From contig JAJDDI010000005.1 of the NCBI GenBank assembly GCA_029260375.1, forward strand, positions 1 through 44,194: a stretch of 44,194 bases of DNA, read 5' to 3'. Under the pieces are notes generated by a model that saw only the letters and a list, made by a program, of their open reading frames with translations, searched no databases and was not told the DNA's origin. Positions 17,635 to 25,722 of the stretch are shown piece by piece. Position numbers and translations under genes: made by a program. Position 1 is the first letter of the stretch, and every line of letters starts with the position of its first letter. The stretch comes from Phycisphaerales bacterium (GTDB lineage: Bacteria; Planctomycetota; Phycisphaerae; Phycisphaerales; UBA1924).

Positions 17635-17904
17635 CTCTGTTCTCCTGGGCTTCTCTCGGGGGGGCTCTCTCTCAGCCTCGTGCGGCTGATCAGAAGATGC
17701 CCCGCCCCCGCCCGATTGCCAGCGCCCGCCCCACCGAACGCCCATGCCGGATCACGACGCGGCCGCACAGCAGGGCGAGGGCGCACAGGCGGTCGAGCCC
17801 GGGTCCGAGAATCCCGCCGGGCAGCCTCGGGGCAGGCTCAATCAGCCCGCCGCCAGCTCGCGCCACCGACCCGTCCTCGGATCAGCGCGCCCCGAGCACC
17901 ACGA

Positions 17905-18018
17905 ACCCAGCCCGGAACGCCAGTGGCGGGTTCCCGAGTCTCCAGACCAACCAGCCCGGAACGTCAGCGGCGGGCCCCCCAAAGCTCCGGACCAACCAGC
18001 CCGGAACGTCAGTGACGG
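17905..18018. repeat. Tandem 44-45 bp repeat, three copies
   Basis: Three units share AGCCCGGAACGyCAGyGrCGGG, beginning near 17909, 17953 and 17998 (periods 44 and 45). Each contains a small palindrome of the form CGTCAGTGACG. The 432-base gap 17635-18066 holds this array and otherwise no recognised gene. Confidence 0.8.
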
Positions 18019-18066
18019 GCCCGCGCCTGTGAAGGACCCCGCGCGTGCTCCCGCCTCGACGAGCGA

Positions 18067-18243
18067 ATGAAGACGCCGAGGCGACCGAGGCCCAAGCAGG
18101 TCCCCCCCGAGCTGACCGAGGTTGAGGGCGGGACGCGGTGCGTCCTCACGCACGAGGGCATGGCCTCCGACACCATGCGCCGCGGCACCGAGGCCGGCTG
18201 GAACGGGATGCTCGAGAGCCTGGCCGGAGTGATCGACGCCTGA
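18067..18243 (+). pseudogene. C-terminal remnant of an SRPBCC/AHSA1-type protein
   Basis: A 58-residue open frame reads ELTEVEGGTRCVLTHEGM followed by RRGTEAGWNGMLESLAGVIDA. This matches the last strand and long C-terminal helix of AHSA1-like SRPBCC domains, whose family consensus is GGTR-xLTHEG and GW-xxLxxL. The N-terminal two thirds of the domain are not present in any frame upstream; that space holds the tandem repeat array. So this looks like a gene truncated by repeat expansion or deletion. An ATG at 18067 could still start translation. Confidence 0.6.
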
Positions 18244-18274
18244 TCTCGCTGACCGGCGTCAGCGATCGAAGTCA

Positions 18275-18352
18275 CGTGCCACTGACCGGTCTTCCGGTCA
18301 GTGCCTCCGCCCGGCGTGATTCGCACTGACCCGAAGACGGGTCAGTGGCACG
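18275..18352. repeat. Double-hairpin BIME-like repeat (CACTGACC family), copy 2 (inverted)
   Basis: CACTGACCGG/CCGGTCAGTG is followed by CACTGACCCG/CGGGTCAGTG, with GTGCCA and TGGCAC flanks. Hairpin order and orientation are the reverse complement of the copy at 10785-10873. Confidence 0.85.
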
Positions 18353-18414
18353 GTTCCCGCGTTGCCCGTCAACGACCGAGATCGCGCGAGGACGTCGCGG
18401 GATGAGAACCCGCA

Positions 18415-18450
18415 GGGTGGCGTGCAGACGGCGCCGCCTTCTGCACGACC
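18415..18450. repeat. Partial GGTGGCGTGCAGACGG repeat
   Basis: AGGGTGGCGTGCAGACGGCG with the TTCTGCACG arm matches the first half of the copy at 16007-16096. It ends just before the stop of the retropepsin-like gene. Confidence 0.7.
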
Positions 18451-18461
18451 TTGGGCGCCTT

Positions 18462-19004
18462 CTATTGATTGCTAGTTGCCACGCTTGGAAATCGCCTGTC
18501 ATTTGTCCAATGCTCGGCTCGCTCGCCAAGTCCAATGAACGCGTAAGAAGCATCACTGTGGTATTCAAAGCGTGTTGCGTGGCGTAGCAGATCCATGCCA
18601 AGGAGCACTACTGGCTCGTCGTTAGATGTCGTTCTGCACGAATCGTTTTCGGGCTTGTCCAGCTGGGCGAGCTTGGGCCGTTTGCCTGAAACGGTATGTC
18701 TAATGATCCAGGTATCTCCATTGGCTCCCTTGATCTTGATGTTGGCATACCAAGCCGGCTTGTCTTCAACAACTTCTCCGGATGCCACCCTGGAACTAAT
18801 CGTTCCCGCTGGTGATAGACCGTGGCCCTGCTGGCGAATGCTATCCACCACCTCTGTTGGAATAGTTGATTGGTCAGCACCCGTGTCGATCTTCACGACA
18901 ACTTTGCACCTTAGGTCTTCGAAGTACGGGTGCATGACTTCGCTGTCCGGGCATAATACCAGGTGCGAAGGGCTAACGGTGCATACGATAAGTCGCTCGT
19001 TCAT
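18462..19004 (-). CDS. Retropepsin-like aspartic protease domain protein
   Basis: This 180-residue protein has the retroviral-type aspartic protease signature VVVKIDTGADQSTIP (DTGA at 40-43, the catalytic Asp being residue 40) and the later VVLLGMDLL (132-140), which corresponds to the hydrophobic-hydrophobic-Gly motif after the active loop. Such single-copy domains dimerise to make one active site. There is no signal peptide and no membrane segment. The coding sequence is visibly richer in A+T than its neighbours, and together with the gene just upstream (40-base gap) it lies between repeats and lepA, so recent transfer is likely. The substrate is unknown; the upstream small protein is a candidate partner or substrate. 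Confidence 0.78.
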   Translation of the reverse strand: MNERLIVCTVSPSHLVLCPDSEVMHPYFEDLRCKVVVKIDTGADQSTIPTEVVDSIRQQGHGLSPAGTISSRVASGEVVEDKPAWYANIKIKGANGDTWIIRHTVSGKRPKLAQLDKPENDSCRTTSNDEPVVLLGMDLLRHATRFEYHSDASYAFIGLGERAEHWTNDRRFPSVATSNQ

Positions 19005-19044
19005 GGATCGACGGTGAGATTGTCTGTAGTAGAAACTAATTAAT

Positions 19045-19347
19045 TTAGCGTTCTTGCGATACTCTAAGAAACTCTCGAATCCGAATTGGACTCATGGTTT
19101 CTTTGAACACCTGGTAGCCATTGTGTTCGGCTTCATAGAACGACTCGTACAGTGGAGTGATCTTTTCGTCTGATTCTGCCGCAAAAGCTCGTTCGCAGCT
19201 TGGGTGCTTGGCCCACCACGCAACGAGAAGATGCTCAATGGCGTCAAAGTGATGGACCCGTTCCATACCCCCTGGGTCGGCAACGCGTGGGCGGTGGTCA
19301 ATTTGCATAGTTGAATCGACCGAACTTGCCACAGCTTGTCGTGTCAT
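19045..19347 (-). CDS. Hypothetical 100-residue protein, partner of the retropepsin-like gene
   Basis: The protein is not recognised. It is soluble, without a signal peptide or membrane helix, and rich in His and aromatic residues (VHHFDAIEHLLVAWWAKH, YESFYEAEHNGYQVFKE). It appears mostly helical. AAGGG about nine bases before ATG 19347 supports the start; ATGs at residues 14 and 28 are alternatives. It precedes the retropepsin-like gene by 40 bases on the same strand and shares its lower GC, so the two are probably one transcript. Confidence 0.55.
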   Translation of the reverse strand: MTRQAVASSVDSTMQIDHRPRVADPGGMERVHHFDAIEHLLVAWWAKHPSCERAFAAESDEKITPLYESFYEAEHNGYQVFKETMSPIRIREFLRVSQER

Positions 19348-19438
19348 GACCCGGTGCCCTTCCAGTTAGATCAGAAGAAGGATATTGAAATTCTAGCCCG
19401 ATAATTGGCTGCTAACGAGAATACTTGAAGTAATCATT

Positions 19439-19456
19439 ACCCCCCAGACGGGGGGT
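19439..19456 (-). terminator. Hairpin at the lepA stop codon
   Basis: ACCCCCC and GGGGGGT pair across an AGAC loop, touching the lepA stop. A similar C6/G6 hairpin follows the minus-strand gene ending at 39731. The T tract is weak. Confidence 0.5.
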
Positions 19457-21279
19457 CACTCCCCCGAATCCAACACCGCCATAAACGCCTTCTGCGGGAT
19501 GTTCACGGAGCCGATGGACTTCATCTTCTCCTTGCCCTTCTTCTGCTTGTCCAGCAGCTTGCGCTTGCGGCTCACGTCCCCGCCGTAGCACTTGGCCGTT
19601 ACGTCCTTGCGGAAGGCCTTGATCGTCTCGCGGGCGATGATCTTCCCGCCGATGGCCGCCTGCAGCGGGATCTCGAAGTTGTGCCGGTCGATCACCTTGC
19701 GCAGGCGCCCCAGCAGCAGCTTGCCGCGCGCCGCGGCCCGGTCCTTGTGCGCGATCAGCGCCAGCGCCTCCACCGGCTCGCCCGTGATCAGGATGTCCAC
19801 CTTCACCAGGTTGTCCGCGTGGTAGCCGCTGATCTCGTAGTCCATCGTGCCGTAGCCCGACGTCAGCCCCTTGAGCTTGTCGTAGAAGTCATAAATCAGC
19901 TCCGCCAGCGGGATCTCGAACGTCAGCAGCTGGCGGGTTTCAGAAATGTGCGTCTGCGACTTGTACGTGCCGCGCCGCTCCAGCGACAGCTTCATCACCT
20001 CGCCGATCTTGTCCACGGGCGTCATGACCTCGACGCGGCAGATCGGCTCGCGGATCTCAAGGATGGTCGAGGGGTCGGGCAGGTCGCCCGGGTTGTGGAC
20101 CTCGATGAGCTCGGTCTCGCCCCCCTTGGTGCGGCGCAGGACCTTGTACGACACCGTTGGCGCCGTCTGCACGACGCTCAGCTTGCCCTCGCGCTCCAGC
20201 CGCTCCTGGATGATGTCCATGTGCAGCAGGCCCAGGAAGCCGCACCGGAACCCGAAGCCCAACGCCTCGGAGTGCACGGCCTGGTACGTATATGAAGCGT
20301 CGTTGAGCGCGAGGCGGTCCATCGCGTCGCGCATCTCCTCGAAGTCGGGCGTCTTGCCGTCGTCGCTGGTCGCGGGGTAGAAGTCGCAGAAGACCATCTG
20401 GTTGGGCGGGGCGTACCCCTCGAGCGCCTCGTCCGCCGGGTCCAGGTCGCGGGTGATGGTGTCGCCCACGCGCACATCGCCCAGCGTCTTGATCGCCGCG
20501 ACGAGGTACCCCGTCTCCCCCGGGCCGAGTTCCTTGACCTTCACGGGCTTGGGCATGTACTTGCCCAGCTCGGTGATCTGGAACGTGCGCCCCAGTCCCA
20601 TCATGTGGATCTTCTCGCCGACCCGAAGCACGCCGTCGAACACGCGGATGTAGATGATCACGCCCCGGTAGTCGTCGTAGATCGCGTCGAAGATGAGCGC
20701 CCGCGTCTTGTCCGTCACGGGCTTGCGCGGCGACGGCAGGCGCTCACAGATCGCGTCGAGCAGCTCCGGGATGCCCTGGCCGGTCTTGGCCGAGACGCTG
20801 ATACAGTCCTCGGCGGGCAGGCCCAACGCCTGCTCGACCTCCATCGCGATCTCGTCGGGCCGGGCCGCGGGCAGGTCGATCTTGTTGAGCACCGGGATGA
20901 TCTCCAGGTCCTGCTCGATCGCCAGGTACGCGTTGACCACCGTCTGCGCCTCAACCCCCTGCGAGGCGTCCACGACCAGGATCGCCCCCTCACACGCCTT
21001 GAGCGCCCGGGACACCTCGTACGAAAAATCCACGTGCCCGGGGGTGTCGATGAAGTTCAGCATGTACTGCTGACCCTTGTGGACGTGCGGGACGGTCACC
21101 GACGAGGCCTTGATGGTGATGCCGCGCTCGCGCTCGAGGTCCATCGAGTCCAGGAGCTGGGCCTTGGCCTCCCGGTCCGACACGGCGTGCGTCGCCTGCA
21201 GCAGCCGGTCGGCCAGCGTGGACTTGCCGTGGTCGATGTGGGCGATGATCGAGAAGTTGCGGATCTGGACGTCGGTCAT
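19456..21279 (-). CDS. lepA: Elongation factor 4 (LepA)
   Basis: This is a translational GTPase of 607 residues that binds ribosomes and promotes back-translocation or initiation fidelity. The G domain has G1 HIDHGKSTLADRL (residues 14-26), the RGITIKA switch I, DTPGHVDF (G3) and NKID (G4). Domains II, III and V follow, and the LepA-specific C-terminal domain ends YGGDVSRKRKLLDKQKKGKEKMK, a diagnostic basic segment. Length is standard. It stands alone, with the short CGCGGAGG repeats upstream and a hairpin at its stop. Confidence 0.98.
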   Translation of the reverse strand: MTDVQIRNFSIIAHIDHGKSTLADRLLQATHAVSDREAKAQLLDSMDLERERGITIKASSVTVPHVHKGQQYMLNFIDTPGHVDFSYEVSRALKACEGAILVVDASQGVEAQTVVNAYLAIEQDLEIIPVLNKIDLPAARPDEIAMEVEQALGLPAEDCISVSAKTGQGIPELLDAICERLPSPRKPVTDKTRALIFDAIYDDYRGVIIYIRVFDGVLRVGEKIHMMGLGRTFQITELGKYMPKPVKVKELGPGETGYLVAAIKTLGDVRVGDTITRDLDPADEALEGYAPPNQMVFCDFYPATSDDGKTPDFEEMRDAMDRLALNDASYTYQAVHSEALGFGFRCGFLGLLHMDIIQERLEREGKLSVVQTAPTVSYKVLRRTKGGETELIEVHNPGDLPDPSTILEIREPICRVEVMTPVDKIGEVMKLSLERRGTYKSQTHISETRQLLTFEIPLAELIYDFYDKLKGLTSGYGTMDYEISGYHADNLVKVDILITGEPVEALALIAHKDRAAARGKLLLGRLRKVIDRHNFEIPLQAAIGGKIIARETIKAFRKDVTAKCYGGDVSRKRKLLDKQKKGKEKMKSIGSVNIPQKAFMAVLDSGE

Positions 21280-21296
21280 AGGTCTGGATCGTAGGT

Positions 21297-21378
21297 TCGC
21301 CGCGGAGGGCCGCAGGGGGCCGCGGAGGGGAGGGAACGCGGAGGGGCGGAGGGGGGCGGAGGGCGCGGAGGATCAGGC
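21297..21378. repeat. CGCGGAGG-rich repeat, left arm
   Basis: Iterated CGCGGAGG and GGGCGGAGG units fill this stretch upstream of lepA. An inverted counterpart (CCTCCGCGG, CTCCGCGACCTCCGCG) occupies 21475-21507, so the two arms flank about 100 bases. No gene is seen between them. Confidence 0.6.
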
Positions 21379-21515
21379 TGTGGGAGGCGATTCTTTGACG
21401 CCAAGATCGAAAGGCGGCCGCGACTCTCGGTGTTCCTGGGTTTAAGCCAGGACGTGCGCCTTCAACTCAACTCCCCCCTCCGCGGCTCTCCGCGACCTCC
21501 GCGTTGAACCCGAAT

Positions 21516-22340
21516 CTACTTCTTCACCGCCACTGCCTCGAACACCGGCGGCAGCAGCAGGAACGCGTCCGGGTTTTTCCCCGCCTCGTCCCACGCCGCG
21601 AAGAACGCCTCGCCCTCCGCCTCGCTCAGGCGCCCGCTCTCGATCACCCGGGGGATGAAGCTGGGCCAGAAGATCGTCGGCCACGCCCAGATCTGGTTGT
21701 TGGGGCGGGCGATCCGCTGCACCACCTCGAAGCTCTCGAGCTCGAAGCCCGCCTCGCGCAGCACGCGGGGCATGTCGCCCATGACGTCCAGGTCGCCGTG
21801 CTTGTCCCAGAAGGCCGAGGTCGCCTCGATGCCGCGCTGGAACGCCTCGCTCTTGGGCGCCAGCTTGATCCCCGAGTACGCGAAGTAGTCCTGGATGGCG
21901 AACCGCCCGCCGGGGACGAGCGCTTCGTACACGCCCTTGACCACCGGCTCGACGTTCTGGCTGAAGCACAGCACCCACCGCGCGTACGCGACATCGAACG
22001 ACCCGCGCTCACCCGCGACGAGGTCACTCAGGCAGTGCATATCGCCCTGGATCACGCTCGCGTGCCCGTGCCCGTTGGCTTTCATCCGCTCGCGGAACTG
22101 CTGGCAGTACTCGGGCGAGCCCTCGATCCCGAGCACGCGCCCGCCCGGCCCGACGAGCTGCGCCAGATCGGCGCTGGCAAAGCCGGGTCCGGCGCCCACG
22201 TCCAGCACGCGCGACCCGGGGACGATCCTCGCCCGCTCCCAGATCGCCGCGGCCTGCCTCGCCCACAGCCGGTGCTGCACACCCAACCGCACAGACTCAA
22301 CGCTGTCGGTCCCGAGCAGATAGTCCTCAGTCGTTGACAT
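21516..22340 (-). CDS. SAM-dependent class I methyltransferase
   Basis: The 274-residue protein has motif I VLDVGAGPGFASADLA (about 45-60), an acidic end of strand two (LGIEGSPEY), GDMHCLSD, FDVAYARWVLCF (motif IV region), and VPGGRFAIQDYF (motif V/VI). These are features of the ubiquinone/menaquinone-biosynthesis-like methyltransferase clan. The C-terminal 120 residues are less conserved and may form the acceptor-binding cap. The substrate is unknown. The ATG at 22340 is preferred; the frame opens further upstream but into the divergent promoter region. It is divergent from the MFS gene, with 40 bases between starts. Confidence 0.85.
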   Translation of the reverse strand: MSTTEDYLLGTDSVESVRLGVQHRLWARQAAAIWERARIVPGSRVLDVGAGPGFASADLAQLVGPGGRVLGIEGSPEYCQQFRERMKANGHGHASVIQGDMHCLSDLVAGERGSFDVAYARWVLCFSQNVEPVVKGVYEALVPGGRFAIQDYFAYSGIKLAPKSEAFQRGIEATSAFWDKHGDLDVMGDMPRVLREAGFELESFEVVQRIARPNNQIWAWPTIFWPSFIPRVIESGRLSEAEGEAFFAAWDEAGKNPDAFLLLPPVFEAVAVKK

Positions 22341-22380
22341 GCCCAATCGTATGCCCGCGACCCAGGGCCAATGATGCCCC

Positions 22381-23820
22381 GTGCCCCACGCCCCGACCCC
22401 ACTCGAGACCCCGCCCGACAACGCTTCAACCGCCCCGCAGGATCGTACGAGTGGAATCACCGGCGCCCCGGGCGCCCTGACCCGCCACGTCTTCGTCTCC
22501 TTCCTGCCCAGCTCCATGCCGCTGCTCAGCCGCATGAACTACCGGCGCGAGCTGACCGCGGCGTTCTTCTTCCCGCTCGTGCTCGCCGCGGTCGAGGGCG
22601 GCGTCTCGGGCGTCATCGTCAAGAACGCCTACGACGGGGTCGTGGACGCGGCCACCCTCAACTACGTCGTCGCCGGCCTCGTCGCCGCCCCCGCCTTCGC
22701 CAACGTCGTCAGCTTCCTCTGGGCCCGCCTGGCCCACGGCGTTGACAAGGTCCGCTTTATCAACGTCCTCCAGCTCGGCATGATCGCCTCGGTCGCCATG
22801 CTCGCCCTGGCGCCGCGCACGCCCGCCGGGCTGCTCATGTTCCTCGCGCTGGTCCTGAGCACGCGCGTCTGCTACGCGGGGGTCATCACGCTCCGCTCCA
22901 CGGTCTGGGGCGTCAACTACCCCAAGGGCGCCCGCGCCCGCGTCGCGGGCAAGCTCACGACCGTCCAGGTGCTGATTGTCGCGCTCGTCGGCTACGGGCT
23001 CGGTGAATCGATGCAGCATTGGGCGGGCGCCTACCGCGTCTTGCTCCCCTTGGGCAGCGTTGCCGCCTTGGTTGGTGTGCTGTCCTGGAGCCGTGTCCGC
23101 GTGCGGGGGCATCGCCGACTGCTCCATGCCGAGCAGCGCCACGCGCGGGGAGAGCGCCCGAGCTTCAACCCCGCCTCTCTCGTCCGCGTCCTGCGCGAGG
23201 ACAAACGCTACGACAAGTACATGACCGCCCAGATGCTCCTGGGCCTGGGCAACATGATGACCTGGGCCCCCGTCGTCATCATGGTCAAGGACGTCTTCCA
23301 CGTCGAGTACCGCGGCATCGCCCTGACCCACTCCATCCCGCTGCTGGCCATGCCCCTGTCCATCCCCATCTGGGCCCGCGTGCTCGACAACCGTCACGTC
23401 GTGTTCTTCCGGTCGATCCATTCATGGTTCTTCGTCCTCTCCACCGCCCTCGTCTTCGGCGCGGGCATGTACGTCTCGCTCCCGCTGCTCATCGCGGGCG
23501 TCATCATCAAGGGCTTCGCCTTCGGCGGCGGCGCCCTGGCCTGGAACCTGGGGCACCTGGATTTCGCCCCCGACGACCGCGCCTCGCAGTACATGGCCGT
23601 CCACGTTACCCTCACCGGCCTCCGCGGCCTCATCGCCCCCTTCATGGGCGTCACGCTCTACCAGCTCTTCGAGACCCTCTCACCCGGCGCCGGGCCCTGG
23701 GTCTTCGCCGTCGCGTCCGCGCTCGTGGTCCTCGCCGCGCTGGGCTTCGTCGCCCTCCACCGCCAGATGTCGCGCGAGGACCGAACCGACAGCGTTGAGG
23801 GCGACCGTCCCCCCGCGTAA
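22381..23820 (+). CDS. Major facilitator superfamily-type transporter
   Basis: The 479-residue protein has about 10-12 hydrophobic segments, for example LTAAFFFPLVLAAVEGG, YVVAGLVAAPAFANVVSFLWA, ALVLSTRVCYAGVITL, PLLIAGVIIKGFAFGGGALA and FAVASALVVLAALGFVAL. Cytoplasmic loops are Arg-rich (RVRGHRRLLHAEQRHARGERP between the halves). The arrangement fits an MFS carrier, but no substrate-specific signature is recognised. The start is GTG at 22381; a later Met (residue 46) would give a shorter N-terminus without the Pro/Thr-rich leader. recQ starts nine bases after the stop, so the two are probably co-transcribed. Confidence 0.75.
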   Translation: MPHAPTPLETPPDNASTAPQDRTSGITGAPGALTRHVFVSFLPSSMPLLSRMNYRRELTAAFFFPLVLAAVEGGVSGVIVKNAYDGVVDAATLNYVVAGLVAAPAFANVVSFLWARLAHGVDKVRFINVLQLGMIASVAMLALAPRTPAGLLMFLALVLSTRVCYAGVITLRSTVWGVNYPKGARARVAGKLTTVQVLIVALVGYGLGESMQHWAGAYRVLLPLGSVAALVGVLSWSRVRVRGHRRLLHAEQRHARGERPSFNPASLVRVLREDKRYDKYMTAQMLLGLGNMMTWAPVVIMVKDVFHVEYRGIALTHSIPLLAMPLSIPIWARVLDNRHVVFFRSIHSWFFVLSTALVFGAGMYVSLPLLIAGVIIKGFAFGGGALAWNLGHLDFAPDDRASQYMAVHVTLTGLRGLIAPFMGVTLYQLFETLSPGAGPWVFAVASALVVLAALGFVALHRQMSREDRTDSVEGDRPPA

Positions 23821-23829
23821 GCTCCGCCG

Positions 23830-25722
23830 ATGCCCGACCCCCAGCCCGATCTGTCCGCCGACGCCATCCGCGCCGTCCTGCGCGAGGTCTGGGGGCACGA
23901 CCAGCTCCGCGACCTGCAGGAACCCGCCATCCGCGCCGCCCTCGACGGGCAAGACTCGCTCGTCGTCCTCCCCACCGGCGGGGGCAAGAGCCTCTGCTAC
24001 CAGCTCCCACCCCTGCTCACCGGCAAGCCCACCCTCGTCGTCAGCCCCCTCATCTCGCTCATGAACGACCAGGTCGCCTCGCTCACCGCCAACGGCGTCC
24101 CCGCCGCGGCCCTGCACTCGGGCCTTGGCAACGCAGAACTCCGCCCCATCGAGTCCGCCTTCGAATCCGGCGAACTCAAGCTGCTCTTCGTCGCGCCCGA
24201 ACGCCTGATGAACCCGGGCCTGCTCGCCATGGCCGAGCGCGCGGGCGTCGCCTGCGTCGCCATCGACGAGGCCCACTGCATCAGCGCCTTGGGGCACGAC
24301 TTCCGCCCCGAGTACCGCCAGCTCGCCAGCATCCGCGAGCGATTGCCCAACGTCACCCTCCAGGCCCTCACCGCCACCGCCACCCCGCGCGTCCGCGAGG
24401 ACATCATCAGCCAGCTCGCCCTGCGCGAGCCCGAGGTCCTCGTGGGCGTGTTCGACCGCCCCAACCTGACCTACCGCGTCCTGCCCCGGGCCAAGCTCGA
24501 AGACCAGGTGATGGAGATCGCGGGTCGCCATCGAGGCTCGGGCATGGGCGAGGGCGAGGAGGGCGTCATCGTCTACTGCCTCTCCCGCAAAGACACGGAG
24601 AAGCTCGCCGACGGGCTCACCAAGCGCGGCATCGAGGCCCGCGCCTACCACGCCGGCCTCGCCCCCAAGAAACGCTCCAAGGTCGAACGCGACTTCACCA
24701 CCGAACGCGTCAACGTCGTCTGCGCCACCGTCGCCTTCGGCATGGGCATCGACCGCTCCAACGTGCGCTGCGTCATCCACGCCTGCCTTCCCCGATCCGT
24801 CGAGGCCTTCCAGCAAGAAACAGGCCGCGCCGGGCGCGACGGCCTCCCCGGCGAGTGCGTCCTGCTCCACTCCGCCGCCGACATCGCCCGCTGGCGCCGC
24901 CTCATCGAGATGCCCGGCGACTACGGCGCCCCCGACCCCGGCTTCGTGAGCGCCCAGCTCGACCTGCTCAACCAGATGCGCCGCATCGCGGTGGGGGGGG
25001 ACTGCCGCCACAAGGCCCTCTCCGAACACTTCGGACAGACCTACCTCCCGCCCGAAGACGCCGACGGCTGCGGCGCCTGCGACGTCTGCCTCCGCGAACT
25101 CAAAGAGGCCGACGACGCCGAAACCACCGCCAAGAAAATCATCTCCTGCGTCGCCCGCTTCGAGAACCACGCCGCCGGCGGGGGCCGCTTCGGCGCCAAG
25201 CACCTCGTCGAGGTCCTCGCCGGCGCCAAGACCCAGCGCATCCTCGACTACGGGCACGACAGCCTCAGCACTTACTCGCTGCTCGCCGATCTGCCCCGCG
25301 ACACCATCGACGCCTTCGTCAACCAGCTCATCGACCAGGGCGCCCTCGCCCGCGCCCCGGGCGACCGACCCGTCATCCACCTGACCGAGGCCTCGCGCGA
25401 GTTCCTCGCCGGGACGCGCCCCGTCCGCCTCATCCAGCCCGCCGCCGCGCCCAAGACCTCAAAGCGCGACACCGCCTCCTGGGAGGGTGTGGACCGCGAC
25501 CTCTTCGAACGCCTCCGCACCCTGCGCCGCGGCATCGCCCAGGAGCGCGCCGTCCCCCCCTACGTCGTCTTCAGCGACAACACCCTCCGCGACATGGCCC
25601 GCCTCAGGCCCGAGTCACACAACGAGATGCTGTCCGTTCACGGCGTCGGGCGCAAGAAACTCGACGACTTCGGCGACGTGTTCCTGAGCGAGATCGCCAG
25701 CGCCATCGCCGCTCAGTCGTAG
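23830..25722 (+). CDS. recQ: ATP-dependent DNA helicase RecQ
   Basis: This is full-length RecQ, 630 residues, a 3'-5' helicase for recombination and fork repair. Walker A is LPTGGGKSLCYQ (47-58) and the DEAH box is in AIDEAHCISALGHDFRPEY. QETGRAGRDGLPGEC is motif VI. The zinc-binding RQC domain has GDCRHKALSEHFGQ and DGCGACDVC, four Cys in all. The winged helix with RILDYGHDSLSTYSL follows. The C-terminal HRDC domain (FERLRTLRRGIAQERAVPPYVVFSDNTL, HGVGRKKLDDFG) is complete. It is probably co-transcribed with the MFS gene. Its last 10 bases overlap the convergent pseudopilin gene. Confidence 0.97.
   Translation: MPDPQPDLSADAIRAVLREVWGHDQLRDLQEPAIRAALDGQDSLVVLPTGGGKSLCYQLPPLLTGKPTLVVSPLISLMNDQVASLTANGVPAAALHSGLGNAELRPIESAFESGELKLLFVAPERLMNPGLLAMAERAGVACVAIDEAHCISALGHDFRPEYRQLASIRERLPNVTLQALTATATPRVREDIISQLALREPEVLVGVFDRPNLTYRVLPRAKLEDQVMEIAGRHRGSGMGEGEEGVIVYCLSRKDTEKLADGLTKRGIEARAYHAGLAPKKRSKVERDFTTERVNVVCATVAFGMGIDRSNVRCVIHACLPRSVEAFQQETGRAGRDGLPGECVLLHSAADIARWRRLIEMPGDYGAPDPGFVSAQLDLLNQMRRIAVGGDCRHKALSEHFGQTYLPPEDADGCGACDVCLRELKEADDAETTAKKIISCVARFENHAAGGGRFGAKHLVEVLAGAKTQRILDYGHDSLSTYSLLADLPRDTIDAFVNQLIDQGALARAPGDRPVIHLTEASREFLAGTRPVRLIQPAAAPKTSKRDTASWEGVDRDLFERLRTLRRGIAQERAVPPYVVFSDNTLRDMARLRPESHNEMLSVHGVGRKKLDDFGDVFLSEIASAIAAQS

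Noticed and set aside
17905-18018. Possible CRISPR array at the 44-45-bp tandem units
   Set aside because: There are only three units, and the parts between the conserved cores are themselves similar instead of unique spacers. No cas gene is nearby.
22334-22362. TTGACA as a promoter for the MFS gene
   Set aside because: No acceptable -10 hexamer is found at 16-18 bases, and the hexamer is inside the methyltransferase coding sequence.
23680-25380. A 566-residue minus-strand open frame opposite recQ
   Set aside because: Its sequence is low-complexity Gly/Ala/Val/Asp with no recognisable domain. recQ on the plus strand is complete with all helicase motifs.
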